From Microbacterium resistens NBRC 103078 (lineage in GTDB: Bacteria; Actinomycetota; Actinomycetes; Actinomycetales; Microbacteriaceae): a DNA stretch of 44,792 bases. The notes beneath the pieces are model-generated. The model was not told the origin of the DNA, searched no databases, and saw nothing but the letters and a program-made list of their open reading frames with translations. Positions within the stretch are counted from its first letter, which is position 1. The number at the start of each line of letters is the position of its first letter. This document shows, in pieces, positions 7,644 to 15,266 of this stretch. The translations under genes were made by a program, and so were the position numbers. The stretch covers positions 1-44,792 of the forward strand of contig NZ_BCRA01000002.1 of NCBI RefSeq assembly GCF_001552355.1, given 5' to 3'.

Positions 7644-8312
7644 ATGAGGGTGATCTCGTACAACCTGCGCAAGCACCGCGCCGCCGGCGAGCTGCACGAC
7701 CTGGCCGACGTGCACGCGGCGGATCTCCTCTGCCTGCAGGAGGCCGACACCCAGGCGCTCCCGGAGCGGCTGGGCGGGCTCGTCCTCGCCCGCGCCACCC
7801 AGGGGAACCGCCTCGGGCTCGCCGTCTACCACCGGGAGAACACCTTCCGCGTGGGGGAGGTGCGCGCGTTCGAACTGAAGAAGTCCCTGCACGACCGCGT
7901 CCTGCGCCCCGCGCACGAACGGGTGCTCGGCGTGCGGCTGCGCGACATCGACAGCGGCGGCGACTTCGTGATCGCGTCCTTCCACGCGGCGCCCCTCACG
8001 GCGTTGAACTCGCTGCGCCGCCATCAGATCCGGGCGGCGCTGGACGCCCTCACGGAGCTCGGCGACGGCCTTCCCATCCTGATGGTGGGCGACTACAACT
8101 ACCCCGTGTTCAAGGAGAACCTCGGCCAGGCCGTCCGCGACCACGGCTACACCCTGACCCTGAGCGACGAGCGCACGTACACGCGGTACCGGGTGTTCCG
8201 CGGGCACTACGACTTCGCGACGTCCATCGGCTTCGACATCCGGGAGATCCGGACCCTCGCTCAGGGGTCCAGCGACCACCGTCCGATCCTCGTCGTCGCC
8301 GAGCCGGGCTGA
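7644..8312 (+). CDS. endonuclease/exonuclease/phosphatase (EEP) family hydrolase
   Basis: Encodes 222 residues from ATG 7644 (a GTG two codons earlier is possible). The EEP/DNase I-like fold is shown by MRVISYNLRK at the start, the metal-binding Glu in LLCLQEADTQ, FVIASFHAAPLT, the ILMVGDYNYP strand with catalytic Asp/Asn, and the terminal SSDHRPILVV with the Asp-His pair. Such enzymes cut phosphodiester or phosphomonoester bonds with Mg2+. No signal peptide is seen, so it acts in the cytoplasm; the substrate is unknown. TAGCGT (7630-7635) lies 8 nt before the ATG, consistent with a leaderless message. Confidence 0.88.
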   Translation: MRVISYNLRKHRAAGELHDLADVHAADLLCLQEADTQALPERLGGLVLARATQGNRLGLAVYHRENTFRVGEVRAFELKKSLHDRVLRPAHERVLGVRLRDIDSGGDFVIASFHAAPLTALNSLRRHQIRAALDALTELGDGLPILMVGDYNYPVFKENLGQAVRDHGYTLTLSDERTYTRYRVFRGHYDFATSIGFDIREIRTLAQGSSDHRPILVVAEPG

Positions 8313-8322
8313 ACCGGGGCAT

Positions 8323-8351
8323 TTGGGGAAGACGGTCGGATGCCGTAAGCT
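8323..8351 (+). promoter_or_regulatory. sigma-70-type promoter of rplM-rpsI
   Basis: TTGGGG (8323-8328), 17 nt, TAAGCT (8346-8351). Both this -35 and that of infA sit in GCATTTG. The predicted start near 8357-8360 gives a leader of about 165 nt. Confidence 0.6.
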
Positions 8352-8356
8352 ATCCC

Positions 8357-8386
8357 TTTGGTGCCCCATGCCTCGGCGTGTCCGAG
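8357..8386 (+). promoter_or_regulatory. shared ribosomal leader motif, rplM copy, with hairpin
   Basis: TTTGGTGC (8357-8364), five bases, GCCTCGG (8370-8376), overlapping CGGCGTGTCC (8374-8383). CCTCGG (8371-8376) and CCGAGG (8382-8387) could form a 6-bp stem with a 5-nt loop. The linear blocks match the infA leader in order and spacing; the infA copy does not form the same stem exactly. Confidence 0.45.
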
Positions 8387-8521
8387 GGGCGGGGCGCACG
8401 AACGTGAGCCCTCCACTGGCGCCCTTCGGCAGGTGCAGGACCGGAAACGGTCCCGACGGTCGAAGCGCCCCGGAGCGGGATTCACGAACCTCTCCGTTCG
8501 AATCAAGAAAGCAGCACTATC

Positions 8522-8968
8522 GTGACGCGCACTTACACCCCGAAGGCCGGGCAGGTCCAGCGTGACTGGGTCGTCATCGACGCCACCGACGTCGTCCTCG
8601 GCCGTCTGGCTTCGCACGCCGCAGCGCTCCTGCGCGGCAAGCACAAGCCGACCTTCGCCAACCACATCGACTCCGGCGACTTCGTCATCATCGTGAACGC
8701 GGACAAGGTCGCGCTCACGGGCCAGAAGCTCCAGAAGAAGATCGCCTACCGCCACTCGGGCCACCCGGGCGGGCTCAAGGCCGTCGCCTACTCCGAGCTG
8801 CTCGAGAAGAACCCGGTCCGCGCCGTGGAGAAGGCCGTCCGCGGCATGCTCCCGAAGAACAGCCTCGGCCGCCAGCAGCTGGCGAAGCTGAAGGTGTACA
8901 CGGGTGCCGAGCACCCGCACGCCGCGCAGCAGCCGAAGACGTACACCCTCGACCAGGTCGCCCAGTAA
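8522..8968 (+). CDS. rplM: 50S ribosomal protein uL13
   Basis: Encodes 148 residues from a GTG start ([20 protein letters not shown]), typical of the actinobacterial family. Conserved segments [31 protein letters not shown] and [13 protein letters not shown] are present. uL13 is an early 23S rRNA-binding assembly protein. AAGAAAG lies about 12 nt upstream as a weak ribosome-binding site. It is followed after 25 nt by rpsI, its universal partner. Transcription probably starts near 8357. Confidence 0.98.
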   Translation: MTRTYTPKAGQVQRDWVVIDATDVVLGRLASHAAALLRGKHKPTFANHIDSGDFVIIVNADKVALTGQKLQKKIAYRHSGHPGGLKAVAYSELLEKNPVRAVEKAVRGMLPKNSLGRQQLAKLKVYTGAEHPHAAQQPKTYTLDQVAQ

Positions 8969-8993
8969 GCGCCGCCCAGATAAGGACATACTC

Positions 8994-9479
8994 GTGGCTG
9001 ACATCCAGGACACCACCGAATTCCCGCAGAACTTCACCACCTCGACCCCTGAGGCCGAGGCCGTCGAGAGCGCGCCCCGCCCCGTGCTGAGCGTCCCCGG
9101 CGCCGCCGTGGGCCGCCGCAAGCAGGCCATCGCCCGCGTGCGCCTCGTCCCCGGCTCGGGCACCATCACGGTCAACGGCCGCACGCTCGAGGACTACTTC
9201 CCGAACAAGCTGCACCAGCAGCTGATCAACGACCCGTTCACGGTGCTGAACCTGCAGGGTGCGTACGACGTCATCGCGCGCATCTCGGGTGGCGGCGACT
9301 CGGGCCAGGCCGGCGCCCTGCGTCTCGGCATCGCCCGTGCGCTCAACAACATCGACGCCGAGAACAACCGCCCGGTCCTGAAGAAGGCCGGCTTCCTCTC
9401 GCGCGACGCCCGCGTCATCGAGCGCAAGAAGGCCGGTCTCAAGAAGGCCCGCAAGGCTCCTCAGTACTCGAAGCGCTGA
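8994..9479 (+). CDS. rpsI: 30S ribosomal protein uS9
   Basis: Encodes 161 residues from GTG 8994, with AAGGA 10 nt upstream. The first ~35 residues ([14 protein letters not shown] and onward) form an acidic, probably disordered extension common in actinobacteria. The S9 fold starts near [20 protein letters not shown]. The C terminus [15 protein letters not shown] is the tail that reaches the P-site tRNA anticodon, ending in the essential Lys-Arg. It is cotranscribed with rplM, and glmM begins 17 nt after its stop. Confidence 0.97.
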   Translation: MADIQDTTEFPQNFTTSTPEAEAVESAPRPVLSVPGAAVGRRKQAIARVRLVPGSGTITVNGRTLEDYFPNKLHQQLINDPFTVLNLQGAYDVIARISGGGDSGQAGALRLGIARALNNIDAENNRPVLKKAGFLSRDARVIERKKAGLKKARKAPQYSKR

Positions 9480-9496
9480 TCCTCACAGTCCCTTCT

Positions 9497-10852
9497 ATGG
9501 CACTGTTCGGTACGGACGGCGTGCGTGGGCTGGCCAACGGCCCCCTCACCGCCGATCTCGCGCTCACCCTGGCCCAGGCGACTGCCGTCGTCCTGGGCCA
9601 GGGCCGTATCGCCGAGGCGCGCAGGGCCGCCGGCAAGCGGCTCACCGCCGTCGTCGCCCGCGACCCGCGGATCTCGGGACACTTCCTCAGCGCCGCCGTG
9701 GAGGCGGGGCTCGCCTCCTCGGGCGTCGACGTCCTGGACGCCGGCACCCTGCCCACGCCGGCGGCGGCGTTCCTCATCGCGGACGTGGACGCGGACTTCG
9801 GGGTCATGATCTCGGCGTCGCACAACCCGGCGCCCGACAATGGCATCAAGATCTTCGCTCGCGGAGGGGTCAAGCTCCCCGACGTCGTCGAGCAGCGGAT
9901 CGAGGCCGCGATGGCGGGCCCGAAGCTCCAGCCGACCGGCGCGGACGTGGGGCGCATCCAGCGCTTCTCGGACGCGGAGGACCGGTACGTCATGCACCTG
10001 CTGGCGTCGCTGCCGCACCGCCTCGACGGCATCCACGTCGTGCTGGACTGCGCGCACGGCGCCGCCTCCGGCGCCTCGCCCGAGGCGTTCCGCAACGCCG
10101 GGGCGAAGGTGACCGTGATCGGCGCGGACCCGGACGGCATCAACATCAACGACGGCGTCGGCTCCACGCATCTGGACAAGCTGGCGGCCGAGGTCGTGCG
10201 CGTCGGGGCGGACGTCGGGATCGCCCACGACGGAGACGCCGACCGCTGTCTCGCCGTGGACTCCGAGGGCAACGTCGTCGACGGCGACCGGATCATGGCG
10301 ATCCTGGCCGTCGCGATGAAGCAGCGGGGCAAGCTCGCCCAGGACACGCTCGTCGCGACCGTGATGAGCAACCTCGGGCTGCACGTCGCGATGCGCGAGC
10401 ACGGCATCACCGTGCGCACGACCGGCGTGGGCGACCGCTACGTTCTGGAGGACATGAACGCCGGCGGGTTCTCGCTCGGCGGCGAGCAGTCCGGGCACGT
10501 GATCCTCAGCGACTTCGCCACCACGGGCGACGGGCTCCTCACGGGCCTGCATCTCGTGGCCGAGATGGCCCGTCAGCGCAAGACGCTGGCGGAGCTCGCG
10601 TCCGTCATGACCGTCTACCCGCAGGTGCTCGTCAACGTCACGGACGTGGATCGCACCCGCACGGACGACGAGGTCGTGACCGCGGCGGTGCGCGAGGTCG
10701 AGGCCGAGCTCGGCGAGTCCGGCCGCGTGCTCCTTCGGGCCTCCGGCACCGAGCAGCTCGTGCGCGTGATGGTGGAGGCCGCGGATGCGGAGTCCGCCCA
10801 CGCCTTCGCCGAGCGCCTCGCGGACGTCGTCCGCGCGCGCCTGGCCCTTTAG
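9497..10852 (+). CDS. glmM: phosphoglucosamine mutase
   Basis: Encodes 451 residues and interconverts glucosamine-6-phosphate and glucosamine-1-phosphate, a step toward UDP-GlcNAc for peptidoglycan. The phosphoserine loop [14 protein letters not shown] places the active serine at Ser108. The Mg2+ loop [13 protein letters not shown] and the sugar loop GGEQSGHVI are intact, as is the phosphate-binding [12 protein letters not shown]. The start is [14 protein letters not shown], the usual GlmM N terminus. It sits 17 nt after rpsI, an arrangement seen in many actinobacteria, and is probably read from the rplM promoter. glmS, the preceding enzyme of the pathway, is at 23.2 kb. Confidence 0.97.
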   Translation: MALFGTDGVRGLANGPLTADLALTLAQATAVVLGQGRIAEARRAAGKRLTAVVARDPRISGHFLSAAVEAGLASSGVDVLDAGTLPTPAAAFLIADVDADFGVMISASHNPAPDNGIKIFARGGVKLPDVVEQRIEAAMAGPKLQPTGADVGRIQRFSDAEDRYVMHLLASLPHRLDGIHVVLDCAHGAASGASPEAFRNAGAKVTVIGADPDGININDGVGSTHLDKLAAEVVRVGADVGIAHDGDADRCLAVDSEGNVVDGDRIMAILAVAMKQRGKLAQDTLVATVMSNLGLHVAMREHGITVRTTGVGDRYVLEDMNAGGFSLGGEQSGHVILSDFATTGDGLLTGLHLVAEMARQRKTLAELASVMTVYPQVLVNVTDVDRTRTDDEVVTAAVREVEAELGESGRVLLRASGTEQLVRVMVEAADAESAHAFAERLADVVRARLAL

Positions 10853-10886
10853 CGTACGCCTCGCCCAGCGTCATCGGGTTGCACCG

Positions 10887-10955
10887 AATCAGGCAGACGC
10901 GCGGGATCAGGCAGATGGCAGCAGATGTCGCCTGAGCTCGCGCGTCTGCCTGATT
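10887..10955. repeat. nested double-arm palindrome between glmM and ppx
   Basis: Outer arms AATCAGGCAGACGCGCG (10887-10903) and its exact complement (10939-10955) enclose a second, shorter pair, TCAGGC (10907-10912) with GCCTGA (10930-10935). The word ATCAGGCAGA thus appears twice in the left arm. The gap lies between convergent genes, so it may act as a bidirectional terminator, but no T-run follows. Confidence 0.8.
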
Positions 10956-10980
10956 TCGCGCGCTCCCGCGGGGCGCCAGA

Positions 10981-11943
10981 TCAGGCGTGCGCGGCGTGCG
11001 GGGCGGGAGCGGGACTCCAGGCGAGCTGCTCGATGTAGCGCAGCAGCACGCCCTCGCGCAGCGCCCAGGGCGACACCTCCAGCTCGTCCACGTCGAGGGC
11101 GGTCATCGCGGTGTGCAGCACGACGGCGGCGGCGACGATCTGGAAGGTCCGGTCCGGCGTGATCCCGGGAAGCTCCTGCCGTGCGGAGGCGGGAAGGCGC
11201 GCGAGTCGCGGGATCCAGGATCCCAGGGCGGTGCGCGGCAGCAGCAGCCGCTCCGATCCGGACCACCCGACCGCCTGGTAGCCGACGAGCCGGGCCAGGG
11301 AGCGGATCGCCTTCGAGGAGCCCACGGCGTGGTCGGGGGAGGGGAGGGCGGCGAAGCGCTCCGCGATCGGGGCGATCACCTCGGACGCATGCGCGCGCAG
11401 GTGCTCGGCCGCGTCCTCGCCCGGCGGGTCGTCGGGGAGGAACCCGATCGTCATGCGCCCGGCCCCGAGAGGCGCCGAGACGGCGAGGTCGGGCAGCTCC
11501 TCGGATCCGGCGGCCAGCTCCAGGGATCCGCCGCCGATGTCGAAGAGCAGGATGTTCCCCGCCGACCACCCGAACCAGCGCCGGACGGCGAGGTAGGTGA
11601 GCTCCGCCTCGGTCTCGCCGGCGAGGACCTGCAGCGGCTGCCCCAGCGCCGCCTCGATCCGGGCGATCACCTCCGGTCCGTTGGACGCGGACCGCACGGC
11701 GCTCGTCGCCGTCGCCAGCAGCGCGTCGACCCGTTCCGCCTCGGCGACGCGCCGGGCCTGCGTGACGGCGGTCTCCAGCGCGACGACGCCCTCCTCGCTG
11801 ATCGCGCCGGACGGCGTCAGGAACCGCATGAGGCGGAGGATCGACCGGTCGCTCGTGGTCGCGAGCGGGCGGCCACCGGGGTGGACGTCCGCCGCGAGCA
11901 GGTGCACGGTGTTGGATCCGATGTCGAGCACTCCCAGTCGCAC
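10981..11943 (-). CDS. Ppx/GppA-family phosphatase (exopolyphosphatase or pppGpp hydrolase)
   Basis: Encodes 320 residues of the ASKHA-fold Ppx/GppA family, which removes terminal phosphate from polyphosphate or from pppGpp. The family start MRLGVLDIGSNTVHLLAADV, the glycine-rich ILLFDIGGGSLELAAG loop and the ATSAVRSASNG segment are present. At 320 residues it is the short actinobacterial form, which lacks the C-terminal HD-like domain of E. coli Ppx. Sequence alone does not separate the two activities. It starts at GTG 11943 with TAGTCT 6 nt upstream, so it is probably leaderless and independent of the MocR gene that ends 24 nt before it. Confidence 0.9.
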   Translation of the reverse strand: MRLGVLDIGSNTVHLLAADVHPGGRPLATTSDRSILRLMRFLTPSGAISEEGVVALETAVTQARRVAEAERVDALLATATSAVRSASNGPEVIARIEAALGQPLQVLAGETEAELTYLAVRRWFGWSAGNILLFDIGGGSLELAAGSEELPDLAVSAPLGAGRMTIGFLPDDPPGEDAAEHLRAHASEVIAPIAERFAALPSPDHAVGSSKAIRSLARLVGYQAVGWSGSERLLLPRTALGSWIPRLARLPASARQELPGITPDRTFQIVAAAVVLHTAMTALDVDELEVSPWALREGVLLRYIEQLAWSPAPAPHAAHA

Positions 11944-11949
11944 GTGACG

Positions 11950-11955
11950 AGACTA
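11950..11955 (-). promoter_or_regulatory. -10 element of leaderless ppx-like gene
   Basis: On the minus strand TAGTCT is followed by 6 nt and GTG 11943, with no Shine-Dalgarno. Confidence 0.55.
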
Positions 11956-11967
11956 CTCGCCGCGCGC

Positions 11968-13308
11968 TCACCGGACGGGGAACGGCCGGCACGCCGCCGC
12001 GATGAGCTCCGCCACCTCCTCGTGGTCCCCGTCCACGGCGGCGCTGTTCACGTGCACGCGCTCCTCGGGGAACGGCGCGGCCTGGAAGAAGCGGCCCGGG
12101 TGCACCGCGATCCCCTGCTGACTGAGCCGGGTGCAGACCGAGTGGTCGTCCGGGACCGGCAGCCAGATGCACGGGCCCGCGGACGGCTCGACCTCGATTC
12201 CGCGCGCCCGCAGGGCGTCGGCGAGGAGGCGGAACCGGTCGCGCACGCCGTCGCACAGGGCGTCGAGCTCTCGCCGCGACGCGTCGTCGGTGAGCAGGAA
12301 GGCGAGCGCGCCCTGCACGAGGCGGCTGACGAAGCGCGTGGAGTACGTCAGCCGCATCCACATCGCGTCGATGAGCTCCGAGGTCCCGCCGACGACCGAG
12401 ACGCGCATGTCGGCGCCGAAGAAGAGGTTGTAGGAGCGGATCTGCGTGACCTGTCGCGGCCGGAATCTCCCCAGCGACACGTGCTCCGGATGCAGCAGCG
12501 ACAACTGCGAGAGCTCGAGGATCGGGAGGGTGTCCGGCAGGAACTCGGCGGCGGCCTCCGCCCATCCCGCCGTGACGGAGCGGCCGGAGGGCATCTGGCC
12601 GGTCGGCTGATACACGAAGGCCACGGGCTTGCTGACGAGGGCGCGGCGCAGTGCGACGAGGTCCGGCCCCTCGACGCCGTACTCGACGGCGACGGCCCGC
12701 GCGCCCAGCGCCTCGAGGACGTCGAGGATCCGTCCGTGCGTGGGGGACTCGACGATCACCGCGTCCCCGGGCTTGACGAGCAGGGAGAGCGCGAGCTCGA
12801 CGCCGTCCATGAGCCCGTGCATGGTCACGAAGCGCTCGGGCTCGAACGGCCAGGTCCGGCGCACCGCATCCTCCAGCTCGGCGGTGATCGGCTCCGCGAA
12901 CGGCTCGTGGAGCCGCGGCTGGGTCACGGACCACGCCATGGCGCGGGAGAGGTCGGGGTACGTCAGCCCGTCGGTGCGGATGTTCGCGAGGTCGCGCACG
13001 CCGCTGACGGTGCTCCGGATCATGCTCTCGTACCGCAGCGCCCGCGGTGTGGGCGGCTTGCCCAGGACCACGGTCCCCCCGCGGCGGCGGGTCTCGATGA
13101 GGCCTCTCGCGCCGAGCTCGCGCCACGCCTCGCCCACCGCGGACCTGCTCATCCCGCAGTCCTCGGCGACCTCGCGCACGGTCGGCAGCCGGTCGCCCGG
13201 CGCGAGAAGGCCCGCGGTGATCATGTCCGCGACCGTCTGCGTGAGCGCCGCCGTGGTCCGCAGGGTCATGCGGCTGCGCAGGAGATCCAGGGGTGTCGGA
13301 TCCTCCAT
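11968..13308 (-). CDS. MocR-like regulator (GntR HTH plus aminotransferase-like domain) with lost PLP lysine
   Basis: Encodes 446 residues. Residues about 20-85 are a GntR-type winged helix: GLLAPGDRLPTVREVAEDCG and MSRSAVGEAWRELGARGLIE. The rest has the fold-type I aminotransferase layout of MocR proteins, with FVTMHGLMDGVELALSLL, DAVIVESPTHGRILDVLEAL and FVYQPTGQMPSGRSVT. The segment that should hold the PLP-binding lysine (usually S-x-S-K before P-G-x-R) reads SYNLFFGADMRV at 292-303. The Arg is kept, but Asn-Leu stand where Ser-Lys is expected. The Asp-Tyr strand is also changed (LPILELSQLSLLH). It may therefore sense a ligand other than PLP. It is divergent from the peptide-ABC operon and is its likely regulator. 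ATG 13308 has AAAGGAGG upstream. Confidence 0.85.
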   Translation of the reverse strand: MEDPTPLDLLRSRMTLRTTAALTQTVADMITAGLLAPGDRLPTVREVAEDCGMSRSAVGEAWRELGARGLIETRRRGGTVVLGKPPTPRALRYESMIRSTVSGVRDLANIRTDGLTYPDLSRAMAWSVTQPRLHEPFAEPITAELEDAVRRTWPFEPERFVTMHGLMDGVELALSLLVKPGDAVIVESPTHGRILDVLEALGARAVAVEYGVEGPDLVALRRALVSKPVAFVYQPTGQMPSGRSVTAGWAEAAAEFLPDTLPILELSQLSLLHPEHVSLGRFRPRQVTQIRSYNLFFGADMRVSVVGGTSELIDAMWMRLTYSTRFVSRLVQGALAFLLTDDASRRELDALCDGVRDRFRLLADALRARGIEVEPSAGPCIWLPVPDDHSVCTRLSQQGIAVHPGRFFQAAPFPEERVHVNSAAVDGDHEEVAELIAAACRPFPVR

Positions 13309-13318
13309 CGTCCTCCTT

Positions 13319-13334
13319 TATGTCCGGGGACATA
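13319..13334. promoter_or_regulatory. 16-bp palindromic operator candidate
   Basis: TATGTCCGGGGACATA has perfect 7-bp arms with a GG centre. It lies 11 bp upstream of the regulator start, overlapping its likely leader, which fits an autoregulatory GntR/MocR site. Confidence 0.55.
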
Positions 13335-13378
13335 TTGGTCTTGTAGTTCCTCTTTGGCCGATCATAGGATCCGACCAA
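13335..13378. promoter_or_regulatory. TTGGYC repeats spaced 19 bp, with promoter-like boxes
   Basis: TTGGTC (13335-13340), TTGGCC (13354-13359) and the inverted GACCAA (13373-13378) lie at 19-bp steps, about two helical turns. MocR proteins often bind spaced direct or inverted repeats. For the plus-strand operon TTGTAG (13341-13346) and TAGGAT (13365-13370), 18 nt apart, form a possible promoter inside this array. Confidence 0.4.
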
Positions 13379-13445
13379 GTGATCTGCCAAGGGCCGACCC
13401 GACCGTGTCCCTCCTGATCGCGACCCGAATCCAAAGGAGGATGTC

Positions 13446-15167
13446 ATGCCCAGGTCCCGGAGCCCCTTCCCCTCCCGGCGCCGCCGTGCCGCACTGACCG
13501 TCGCCGCCTCGATCGCCGGCCTGTCGCTGGCGTTCACCGGATGCGCACCGCTTCCCTCGACGTCCGGCGACACGGGCGCGGCGACCGACGCCCCGGTCGA
13601 GACGGTCGCCGACGGAGGCTCCCTCACCTTCGCCGCGACGTCGCCGATGGAGGACTGGAACCCGCTGTCCGCCGCGGGGGACACCACGGGCCAGCGCCAG
13701 CAGCAGTGGCCGATGTACCCGCACCCCTTCCTCAGCCAGCCGGACACCTCCGTCGTCCTCAACGAGGCGCTGCTCGAGTCCGCCGAGGTCACCGAGACGG
13801 ACCCGATGACGGTCGTGTACCGGATCCAGGACGACGCGGTCTGGTCCGACGGCGTTCCGATCACGGCCGACGACTTCGCGTACACCCAGGCGGTCCAGGA
13901 CCCGGAGAGCTGCCCGGACTGCCTCGCGGCCTTCACCGACGGCTACGACTCGATCGAGAGCGTCACCGGCAGCGAGGACGGGAAGACCGTCACCATGGTC
14001 TACTCCGAGCCGTTCTCGCAGTGGCGCGCGCTGTTCAACTACCTCCTTCCGGCCCACATCGCCGAGGGGCACGGAGACCTCGCGACCTCCTTCAACCAGG
14101 GCTTCAGCCAGAACGTCCCCGCGTTCTCCGGCGGCCCGTACATCGTGAAGGAGTACACCGAGGGGATCTCCCTCACCCTGGCCAAGAACCCGAAGTGGTA
14201 CGGCGAGCCCGCGCACCTGGACGAGGTCATCATCCGCTACATCAAGGGCCAGGGCGAGCAGGTCACGGCCCTGCAGAGCGGCGAGGTGCAGATGGTCTAC
14301 ATGAACCCGACCGTCGACACGGTCGAGCAGGTCAAGACGATGCCGAGCACCACGTACAGCATCGGTGCGACGCTGACCTATGCCCACCTCGGCATGAAGA
14401 CCACGGGCGACGTGATGAGCGACCCCGCGCTTCGCAAGGCGATCTACACGGCGATGAACTTCTCCGACATGTACGCCCGCACCGCGGGGCAGGCGGCGCC
14501 CGACGTCCCGCTCATGCAGAGCGCCGTCTACGTCCCCGGGCAGCGGATCGGCGGGGTCGAGGCCTACCGTCCCAACACGGAGAAGGTCGGCATGGGGATC
14601 GGGGACGTCGAGAAGGCCACGAAGATCCTCGAGGACGCCGGCTACTCGATCGAGGGGGGAAAGCTCCTGCTCCCCGACGGCTCGCCGCTGCGCGACCTCA
14701 CCTTCCTCACCTACGCCGCCGACCAGACCCGCATGGACATCGCCGTGATCGCGCAGCAGCAGCTCAAGGAGATCGGGATCACGATCGTCATCGACCCCGC
14801 CGACGGCGCCCGCTACTCGCCCGCGCTGCGGGAGGGCTCGTTCGACATCATGGCCACCGGGACCGCGCTCGATCTCGGACCGCTCTCGATCCAGCAGTGG
14901 TACGGCACCGGTGCGCCCCGCTCCTTCGGGTACAGCAACCCCGAGGTGGATGACCTGCTCGCCCGGGCCTCGGCGGAGCTGGACGAGGAGAAGCAGGTGG
15001 AGCTGATGAACGAGCTCGACCTCCTCCTCCTCGAGGACGGCGTGGTGATGCCGCTCTTCGCCTACAGCAACATGGCCGCCTACGCGGACAAGTACCGCAA
15101 CATCCACGTCGACCCGAGCAAGTACGGCGTGACGATGAACATCGAGCAGTGGGGCATCGCCGAATGA
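13446..15167 (+). CDS. peptide-type ABC transporter substrate-binding lipoprotein (SBP family 5)
   Basis: Encodes 573 residues. A signal peptide with SRRRRAALTVAAS and LAFTGC ends at Cys33, the lipidation site, so the mature protein is tethered outside the membrane. The rest is a family 5 (DppA/OppA-like) binding protein, seen in VVYRIQDDAVWSDGVPITAD, GGPYIVKEYTEGISLTLAKN and LKEIGITIVIDPADGA. It likely binds a peptide or another amine- or sugar-containing solute. A strong AAAGGAGG precedes ATG 13446. It is the first gene of the cluster, and a GC-rich hairpin follows it, as is usual for an SBP made in excess over its permease. Confidence 0.93.
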   Translation: MPRSRSPFPSRRRRAALTVAASIAGLSLAFTGCAPLPSTSGDTGAATDAPVETVADGGSLTFAATSPMEDWNPLSAAGDTTGQRQQQWPMYPHPFLSQPDTSVVLNEALLESAEVTETDPMTVVYRIQDDAVWSDGVPITADDFAYTQAVQDPESCPDCLAAFTDGYDSIESVTGSEDGKTVTMVYSEPFSQWRALFNYLLPAHIAEGHGDLATSFNQGFSQNVPAFSGGPYIVKEYTEGISLTLAKNPKWYGEPAHLDEVIIRYIKGQGEQVTALQSGEVQMVYMNPTVDTVEQVKTMPSTTYSIGATLTYAHLGMKTTGDVMSDPALRKAIYTAMNFSDMYARTAGQAAPDVPLMQSAVYVPGQRIGGVEAYRPNTEKVGMGIGDVEKATKILEDAGYSIEGGKLLLPDGSPLRDLTFLTYAADQTRMDIAVIAQQQLKEIGITIVIDPADGARYSPALREGSFDIMATGTALDLGPLSIQQWYGTGAPRSFGYSNPEVDDLLARASAELDEEKQVELMNELDLLLLEDGVVMPLFAYSNMAAYADKYRNIHVDPSKYGVTMNIEQWGIAE

Positions 15168-15173
15168 CGCACT

Positions 15174-15209
15174 CCGCGCGGGCCGGCCGACGCAGCCCGG
15201 CCCGCGCGG
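15174..15209 (+). terminator. 13-bp perfect hairpin after the lipoprotein SBP
   Basis: CCGCGCGGGCCGG (15174-15186) and CCGGCCCGCGCGG (15197-15209) pair exactly around a 10-nt loop. No T-run follows. It probably protects the upstream SBP mRNA or limits read-through into the downstream transporter genes. Confidence 0.65.
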
Positions 15210-15266
15210 TCCTCCCGATGCACGACATCGGACGCTGCGTGCTCGACCCCTACGAAAGGTGACCCC

